Source: Lachnospiraceae bacterium (lineage in GTDB: Bacteria > Bacillota > Clostridia > Lachnospirales > Lachnospiraceae). From it: a DNA stretch of 47,432 nucleotides. Of the stretch, positions 42,335-47,432 are shown piece by piece. The notes beneath the pieces are model-generated. The model made no database searches. It had not been told where the DNA came from and worked only from the letters and a program-made list of their open reading frames with translations. The position numbers were made by a program, and so were the translations under genes. The first letter of the stretch is position 1. Each line of letters starts with the position of its first letter. Where the stretch lies: assembly GCA_017511045.1 (NCBI GenBank), contig JAFWLM010000110.1, positions 1 through 47,432 on the forward strand. The letters run 5' to 3'.

Positions 42335-42958
42335 TTATTTGTTCTTGATTTCTGCAATGATCTCTCTGCAGACTGCTGCCAGGCCTTCTTTATCATTTAC
42401 TGCAGAGACCCTGTAGATCTTTGCATTCGTTTTTTCTTTTACGCCGGCCTCAACTTTGTCCAGCATTTCAGCATCTGTAGCATCGATCTTATTCATCAGC
42501 ACATAGTCTGCTGCCTCAACCTGATCATCGATCAATGTGCCGACGACCGGCACCAGCTTCAGCCAGCGTCTGGAATCAAGAATATTAAAGATCGTAATAT
42601 TCATGTCTTCATCATAATATTCATGCAGCTGCTGTGCGACATCTCCGGGACGCGCAAGACCTGTCGTCTCTAAGATGACCCATTCCGGATGCATCTTCTC
42701 TTCCATCTGTGCCAGAGAATCCATCAAAGATCCTGCGATACTGCAGCATACACAGCCGTTGAAAAGTTCTGTCGTATAAAGACCGGTATCATCAGTAAAC
42801 GCAGTGTCAATACCGACCTGGCCGATCTCGTTTTCAATGATCGCAACCTTTGTGCTGCCGTCAGCGCCGCCTTCCGCTTCGATCATTTCCTTTGCCAGCG
42901 GAATCAGTACACTTGTTTTTCCGGATCCTAAGAATCCTCCTAAAATAATCAGCTTCAT
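42335..42958 (-). CDS. short CobW/COG0523-type GTPase
   Basis: A 207-residue G3E GTPase: Walker A GGFLGSGKTS (7-16), ENEIGQVGID (42-51), the COG0523 metal motif CVCC (C69, C71, C72), ETTGLARP, and the base-specificity motif NKID. The CobW C-terminal domain of typical family members (about 300+ residues) is missing, so it is closer in size to HypB and UreG. Such proteins hand Zn, Ni or Co to client enzymes. The His-rich protein next to it could store the metal. GAGGAGG precedes the ATG, and it follows clpX by 37 bp in the same direction. Metal and client unknown. Confidence 0.85.
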   Translation of the reverse strand: MKLIILGGFLGSGKTSVLIPLAKEMIEAEGGADGSTKVAIIENEIGQVGIDTAFTDDTGLYTTELFNGCVCCSIAGSLMDSLAQMEEKMHPEWVILETTGLARPGDVAQQLHEYYDEDMNITIFNILDSRRWLKLVPVVGTLIDDQVEAADYVLMNKIDATDAEMLDKVEAGVKEKTNAKIYRVSAVNDKEGLAAVCREIIAEIKNK

Positions 42959-42995
42959 AAGGAATACCTCCTCGATGTCATTTATTAATACGTTC

Positions 42996-44234
42996 TTATT
43001 TCACCATGTTTGCCGTGACAGTAAACTTTTTGATTGATGAATCCGAAGGGATCTCATACATCTTATCCATCATGATATCTTCCATGATGCTCCTGAGTCC
43101 ACGGGCGCCGATCTTGCGCTCCAGCGCCTTTTTCGCAATTGCCTGCACCGCATCTTTTTTAAACTCAAGATCCACGTTGTCGAGTTTAAACAGCGCCTTA
43201 TACTGCTTGATCAATGCGTTCTTCGGCTCTTCCAGGATCCGGACCAGGTCGTCTTCTGTAAGGGACTTTAAAGCAACCACGACCGGCACACGGCCGACAA
43301 ACTCCGGAATGATACCGTATTTGATCAGGTCCTGTGGCATTACAGTCCGGAACATATCATCGGTTTCTTCTGTAGAGTTCACCGTGATCTCAGCGCCGAA
43401 GCCGATACCTTTTTTATCGACCCTCTGTTCAATGATCTTTTCAAGACCTGCAAAAGCGCCTCCGCAGATAAACAGGATATTTGTCGTATCGATGTGGAGC
43501 ATTTCCTGTCCCGGATGCTTTCTTCCTCCCTGCGGGGGAACGGATGCTTCGGTGCCTTCTAAGATCTTAAGCAGCGCCTGCTGTACACCCTCACCGGAGA
43601 CATCTCTGGTGATCGACACGTTCTCGCTCTTCTTTGTGATCTTATCGATCTCATCGATATATACGATTCCGAACTCTGCTTTTTCAATATCATAATCTGC
43701 CGCCTGGATCAGCTTCAGCAGGATGTTCTCCACATCCTCACCGACATAGCCGGCTTCCGTCAGCGTCGTTGCATCTGCAATTGCAAACGGAACATTTAAA
43801 AGCTTTGCAAGGGTCTGGGCAAGGAAGGTCTTTCCGGAGCCGGTTGGTCCGAGCATTAAGATATTGCTCTTTTGAAGCTCGACATCCAGCTGGTCTTTGG
43901 AAAGGACTCTTTTGTAGTGGTTATAAACCTGTACGGAAAGAACTTTTTTCGCCTCCTCCTGGCCGATGACATACTCGTCCAGGAATGCCTTGATCTCTTT
44001 CGGCTTATGCAGTTTGATCCCTAGATCTCTGCCCGCTTTCCTTTTTTTCTTCTGTGTAGATGTCTGCGGGACAAAGTTCATCTCATAGATATCCGCGCAG
44101 GTGACCACACAGTCAGGGCAGATATAGGCATCACCCGACGGGCTTGCGATCAGCTGCTCACCGACTTCGTCCGGCGTCCTTCCGCAGAAAGAGCAATGCG
44201 GCATATCAAAATTTCCGTTTCTTCTTGTTGCCAT
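42996..44234 (-). CDS. clpX: Clp protease ATPase subunit ClpX
   Basis: A 412-residue AAA+ unfoldase. The zinc-binding substrate domain has C14, C17, C39 and C42. The ATPase shows [22 protein letters not shown] and the ClpP-binding loop region IGF (GIGFGAE, about residue 276). It feeds ClpP, encoded 3 bp upstream. The C-terminus ends [17 protein letters not shown], so it is not truncated. Confidence 0.97.
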   Translation of the reverse strand: MATRRNGNFDMPHCSFCGRTPDEVGEQLIASPSGDAYICPDCVVTCADIYEMNFVPQTSTQKKKRKAGRDLGIKLHKPKEIKAFLDEYVIGQEEAKKVLSVQVYNHYKRVLSKDQLDVELQKSNILMLGPTGSGKTFLAQTLAKLLNVPFAIADATTLTEAGYVGEDVENILLKLIQAADYDIEKAEFGIVYIDEIDKITKKSENVSITRDVSGEGVQQALLKILEGTEASVPPQGGRKHPGQEMLHIDTTNILFICGGAFAGLEKIIEQRVDKKGIGFGAEITVNSTEETDDMFRTVMPQDLIKYGIIPEFVGRVPVVVALKSLTEDDLVRILEEPKNALIKQYKALFKLDNVDLEFKKDAVQAIAKKALERKIGARGLRSIMEDIMMDKMYEIPSDSSIKKFTVTANMVK

Positions 44235-44237
44235 AAA

Positions 44238-44825
44238 TTAAGCCTCGTGGTTTTCAATGACAGCGTCGATCAGACCGTATTCTTTTGCTTCTGTTGCAGA
44301 AAGCCAGTTATCACGCTCTGTATCTGCCTCGATCGTCTCAAGCGGTTTTCCTGTGTTTTCAGAAAGCAGACGGTTCAGGTTATCTCTGATCTTTAAGATA
44401 TGATCTGCATTGATCTTGATATCAGAAGCCTGTCCCTGTGCTCCGCCGGATGGCTGATGGATCATGATCTCTGCGTTCGGAAGAGCAAAACGTTTTCCTT
44501 TTGTTCCGCCTGCTAAGAGGAACGCGCCCATGCTTGCAGCCATACCGATGCAGGTGGTGGAAACATCACATTTTACATACTGCATTGTATCGTAAATTGC
44601 CATCCCTGCCGTTACAGATCCGCCCGGGCTGTTGATATAGAAATGGATGTCCTTGTTCGGATCTTCGCTCTCTAAAAACAGAAGCTGTGCAACAACAAGG
44701 CTTGCTGTTACATCATTGACTTCCTCACTTAAGAAAACGATTCTTTCTTTTAAAAGTCTGGAATAAATATCATAGGCTCTTTCGCCTCTGCTGGTATCTT
44801 CAATTACTGTTGGAACTAAGCTCAT
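44238..44825 (-). CDS. clpP: ATP-dependent Clp protease proteolytic subunit
   Basis: A 195-residue serine protease forming the tetradecameric chamber. Catalytic triad S98 (GMAASMG), H123 (MIHQPSGG) and D172. N-terminal axial loop sequence [23 protein letters not shown] is split as residues 3-25. AGGAGG precedes the ATG. Tight coupling to clpX. Confidence 0.98.
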   Translation of the reverse strand: MSLVPTVIEDTSRGERAYDIYSRLLKERIVFLSEEVNDVTASLVVAQLLFLESEDPNKDIHFYINSPGGSVTAGMAIYDTMQYVKCDVSTTCIGMAASMGAFLLAGGTKGKRFALPNAEIMIHQPSGGAQGQASDIKINADHILKIRDNLNRLLSENTGKPLETIEADTERDNWLSATEAKEYGLIDAVIENHEA

Positions 44826-44854
44826 ACATTACCTCCTGTATGTCAAAATATTCA

Positions 44855-44875
44855 GAAAAGCCGGTAAAGACCGGC
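44855..44875 (-). terminator. attenuator hairpin between tig and clpP
   Basis: A perfect 6-bp GC-rich stem GCCGGT/ACCGGC around a 4-nt loop, followed on the minus strand by TTTTC. It probably lets part of the transcripts continue from tig into clpP-clpX. Confidence 0.6.
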
Positions 44876-44923
44876 CTTTCAGTTTTCTTATTCAGCCTTT
44901 GTTTGTCCGGCCTTGTCTTTCAA

Positions 44924-46273
44924 TTATTCTGCTTTTTCCTCTGCCGGAGCTTCCTCAGCTTTTTCCTCTTCAGCCGGTTTTTCAACAGCTACGCCGTGCT
45001 CATAAACAAAGTCAGCAGCTCTGGAAACAGCAAGGTCAAGTTTCATGCCTTCCTTCTCCTTGTCGGAAAGGAATTCTTTCATTTTCTCAACATCCATGCC
45101 GTAGGACTCAGCCATTTTCTGAACTTCAGCTTCCACATCTTCATCGCTTACTTCGATGTTTTCAGCTTTTGCGATCGCTTCAAGAACCAGTCTTTCTCTG
45201 ATTGTCTGCAGAGCGTGCGGGCGGATGTCAGCCATAAAGGTCTCACGGGTCTGTCCGACTAACTGCAGGTACTGATCCATTGAAATTCCCTGGCTTTCCA
45301 TTCTCATAGCAAAGTCATCAGCATGCTGGAGAGCCTGTGCATCGATCATCGGCTCAGCAACGTCCATCTGTGCAGCGTCTGCGATCTTTTTGATGATCTC
45401 GCGCTCAGCGTCAGCCTTTGCAGCATCTTTCTTTCTGACTTCAATGCCTTTTCTGATGTCAGCTTTGTACTCTTCTAAGGTCTCAAATTCGGAAACTTCT
45501 GCTGCGAACTCATCATCGAGTTCCGGAAGTTCTTTTACCTTAAGGTCGTTCAGTTTGCACTTGAAGACTGCCGGTTTTCCTTTCAGTTCTTCTGCATGGT
45601 AATCTTCCGGGAAGGTTACGTTAACATCGAATTCATCCCCGATGTTATGTCCGCAGATCTGGTCTTCAAAATCTCCGATGAAGGAGTGAGAGCCTAATGT
45701 GATTGTGTAGCCTTCTGCCTTTCCGCCGTCAAATTGCTTGTCATCAACATAGCCGTCGAAGTCGATGTCAGCAATGTCGCCCATCTGTGCCGGTCTGTCT
45801 GTTACCGGAACACGGCGGCTGTTCAGTTCTCTGGTTCTTTCGATATCCTGATCAACTTCCTCATCTGTTACGGTAAGGTCTGTTGCGGTATATTCGATGC
45901 CTTTGTACTCACCTAAAGTAACTTCCGGTTTGGTAGCTACAGTTACAACATAGGTAAAGTCTTTTCCTCTTTCAATATCGATGTCTTCAACGGAAGGCTG
46001 GGAAACGATCTCAACTTCTTTCATTGCCTCTTCATAGACATCCGGATAGCTGTCGGAGATCAGGTAGTTTGCAGCATCCTCGTAGAAAACTTCAACACCG
46101 TAAGTTTTCTCGATCATCTTCTGCGGAACTTTACCTTTTCTGAATCCCGGCATTGCAACCTGGTTTTTGATCTTGTGATAAGCTCTTGTAATGGCTTCTT
46201 CTACTTTGTCAGCCTCAACTGTGGCTGTGATCTTTGCCATGCTTTTTTCTAATTTCTCAACTTTTACTTCCAT
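44924..46273 (-). CDS. tig: trigger factor
   Basis: A 449-residue ribosome-bound chaperone and prolyl isomerase. N-terminal ribosome-docking domain with GFRKGKVPQ, central FKBP-like domain (GDIADIDFDGYVDD to KCKLNDLKVKELPE), then the helical chaperone arms (265-430) and an acidic Glu/Ala/Lys tail. The start is moved to MEVKVEKLEK, where the family begins, 12 nt after AAGGAGG. The longer frame is a leader artefact. Confidence 0.96.
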   Translation of the reverse strand: MEVKVEKLEKSMAKITATVEADKVEEAITRAYHKIKNQVAMPGFRKGKVPQKMIEKTYGVEVFYEDAANYLISDSYPDVYEEAMKEVEIVSQPSVEDIDIERGKDFTYVVTVATKPEVTLGEYKGIEYTATDLTVTDEEVDQDIERTRELNSRRVPVTDRPAQMGDIADIDFDGYVDDKQFDGGKAEGYTITLGSHSFIGDFEDQICGHNIGDEFDVNVTFPEDYHAEELKGKPAVFKCKLNDLKVKELPELDDEFAAEVSEFETLEEYKADIRKGIEVRKKDAAKADAEREIIKKIADAAQMDVAEPMIDAQALQHADDFAMRMESQGISMDQYLQLVGQTRETFMADIRPHALQTIRERLVLEAIAKAENIEVSDEDVEAEVQKMAESYGMDVEKMKEFLSDKEKEGMKLDLAVSRAADFVYEHGVAVEKPAEEEKAEEAPAEEKAE

Positions 46274-46303
46274 CTTAAAAATGTTCCTCCTTGGGGTTCT
46301 TAA

Positions 46304-46362
46304 TGTGCTTTCGAAGCTTTTTGCGCAATGATCAAATGTGCAGGAAAAGTTTCGAAGGCACA
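46304..46362 (-). promoter_or_regulatory. long-stem structure in the tig leader
   Basis: The tig 5' leader (about 100 nt) contains a 12-bp stem (46304-46315 with 46351-46362, TTCGAA-centred with G-U tolerance) enclosing about 35 nt with further pairing. It may time or modulate tig expression. No known RNA family was recognised. Confidence 0.4.
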
Positions 46363-46381
46363 CCTACTTACGCAATTGTGT

Positions 46382-46410
46382 ATTTTATCATAGTAATCCG
46401 AATTAATCAA
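46382..46410 (-). promoter_or_regulatory. tig promoter
   Basis: Minus-strand TTGATT (46405-46410), 17-nt spacer, TAAAAT (46382-46387). The -35 box borders the stop of truA. Confidence 0.7.
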
Positions 46411-46415
46411 CGGAA

Positions 46416-47216
46416 TTAATATTCGATCTTCAGCAGGGTGAGTCCTCTGGCCGGAGCCTTCGGCGCAGACAGACGGCGGTCGCAGCTGTCTAAGATCTCT
46501 TTGACATGTTCCGGCGGATAGATCCCCATTCCGACCTTCTCGAGTGTTCCGGCGATGATGCGGACCATGTTGTAAAGAAAGCCGTTGCCGCTGATCGTGA
46601 TATGGACCAGCTTTGGAAGAAAATCCCCGTTTTCCGCTTCCTTTCTTTTGGAAGGGTTTGCTCCGTCAGGCAGATTCAGATATTCAAAAGAAAGATCTAT
46701 GTTGTAAATCGTCCGGATCGAACTTTTCTGCTGCCCGCCCGCAGAAGAAAAGGCCTTAAAGTCGTGCTCTCCGATCAGGTACTCTGCTGCCCGCCTCATT
46801 TTCTCCACATCCAGCTCATAATACACGTAATCGGTATAGAGCCTTTGAAGTGGAAAGTTAACACGGCTGTTTAAGATATTGTACTGATAGGTCTTGGTGC
46901 AGTCGGTATAACGCGGATGGAACTCCGCAGAAACCTCTTCACTCTTTACGATCTTAATATCGTCCGGAAGGGACTGGTTCAGCGCCAGCGCGATCTTTCC
47001 GGACGGGATCCGGGTGTTGGTATCAAAAATTGCAACATTTCCAAGCGCATGCACGCCGGAGTCTGTCCGGCTTGCGCCGACGATCGTAATGTCTTCTTTC
47101 AGCAGCTTGGAGAGGTGTTTATTGATCACCTCTTCAACAGCGATGCCGTTCTTCTGCACCTGCCAGCCGACATAATTCGTTCCGTCATAGGAAATTGTCA
47201 GTTTGATCCGTTTCAT
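46416..47216 (-). CDS. truA: tRNA pseudouridine synthase A
   Basis: A 266-residue enzyme that makes pseudouridine at positions 38-40 of tRNA anticodon arms. The catalytic Asp is D52 in GASRTDSGVHALG. Late motif GNGFLYNMVRIIAGTLEKVG is present. The ribosome site is weak (GGGC). In many Firmicutes truA sits between ecfT and rplM; here it stands alone upstream of tig. Confidence 0.96.
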   Translation of the reverse strand: MKRIKLTISYDGTNYVGWQVQKNGIAVEEVINKHLSKLLKEDITIVGASRTDSGVHALGNVAIFDTNTRIPSGKIALALNQSLPDDIKIVKSEEVSAEFHPRYTDCTKTYQYNILNSRVNFPLQRLYTDYVYYELDVEKMRRAAEYLIGEHDFKAFSSAGGQQKSSIRTIYNIDLSFEYLNLPDGANPSKRKEAENGDFLPKLVHITISGNGFLYNMVRIIAGTLEKVGMGIYPPEHVKEILDSCDRRLSAPKAPARGLTLLKIEY

Positions 47217-47228
47217 AGCCCATTCATC

Positions 47229-47265
47229 ATATCATAAAAAAGAGGACATTAGAACCTCCACCCTC
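47229..47265 (-). terminator. possible terminator of the gene beyond the right edge
   Basis: Minus-strand AAGAGG (47260-47265) pairs with CCTCTT (47240-47245), loop 14 nt, followed by T6. It is 20-30 bp upstream of truA. Confidence 0.4.
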
Positions 47266-47377
47266 TTGCCATCCGCTTCTCTCTTGTGATACGTTGATTG
47301 CAAAAGTAACTTCCATCTGGGTCTAATGCTTGAAAATGCAAGGTTTGCTTCCACTGTCTTAAGTTTAACTTTTGCAT
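47249..47377 (-). CDS. small hypothetical ORF, 42 residues
   Basis: An open frame from the ATG at 47375-47377 to TAA at 47249-47251 encodes a 42-residue basic peptide (MQKLNLRQWKQTLHF at the start, ending MARGWRF). The ribosome site is weak (AAGATAA). It may be spurious or the tail of a decayed gene; I recognise no family. The remaining 55 bp to the window end show nothing clear. Confidence 0.2.
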   Translation of the reverse strand: MQKLNLRQWKQTLHFQALDPDGSYFCNQRITREKRMARGWRF

Positions 47378-47432
47378 TTTTATCTTATTAATGATTCTCA
47401 ACCGTCTTCAAATGGTGTAAGATTTGATTAAC

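Noticed and set aside
41682-42673. Long plus-strand frames opposite the His-rich gene
   Set aside because: They are mirror reading frames of the His repeat, with implausible Met/Val/Asp composition, and lack ribosome sites.

Overview
The window looks like a chromosome segment of an anaerobic Clostridia member, most like Lachnospiraceae or a related Eubacteriales family. This is inferred from gene content and not from a tree. Supporting signs are a monomeric [FeFe]-hydrogenase-like protein, EFR1-type flavodoxin-ferredoxin, DUF4364 and DUF1385 genes, the rho-rpmE-DUF1385-prmC-prfA and tig-clpP-clpX clusters, a HrcA/CIRCE-controlled clpB and strong Shine-Dalgarno sites. No phage, insertion sequence, CRISPR array or rRNA was seen.

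The left half (about 1-24 kb) is accessory and metabolic. At 0.2-3.6 kb a likely operon reads leftward: LysM lipoprotein, an unusual NAD(P)H-hydrate epimerase/phosphodiesterase fusion, then the hydrogenase-like iron-sulfur protein. At 3.7-5.3 kb an alpha/beta hydrolase and a MerR regulator diverge from a textbook 19-bp-spacer MerR promoter. At 5.3-8.4 kb a redox cassette (flavin reductase, EFR1 protein, bacterioferritin-like protein, TetR) lies between an intact tRNA-Gly gene and a 21-bp copy of that gene's 3' end. This looks like a tRNA-targeted insertion, but there is no integrase. At 8.4-13.2 kb are a flavin reductase with an extra C-terminal domain, a VOC protein, a divergent LysR regulator, an MFS carrier and an amidohydrolase. 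Next come a membrane-anchored endonuclease/exonuclease/phosphatase-family protein and an ABC exporter. At 16.6-19.8 kb a polar amino acid ABC importer is joined to a DapF-like racemase/epimerase. A CofE-like protein and a MtaA-like methyltransferase complete this part.

The right half (22.5-47.2 kb) is mostly housekeeping: pyruvate kinase, L13-S9, SecA with hibernation factor, a secreted NlpC/P60 hydrolase, a NhaC-family carrier behind a lysine riboswitch (so probably a lysine transporter), ClpB, release factor 1 and its methylase, L31, Rho, EngB, ClpX, ClpP, trigger factor and TruA. Downstream of clpX, in the likely tig-clpP-clpX unit, sit a short CobW-type GTPase and a protein with about 60 histidines in a 115-residue stretch, probably a metal storage and delivery pair.

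Start codons were moved from the longest open frame where a ribosome binding site or family alignment favoured a later start (merR, amidohydrolase, EEP protein, racemase, secA, hpf, lysine carrier, clpB, DUF4364, tig). All functional assignments come from reading motifs by eye. No database search was possible.
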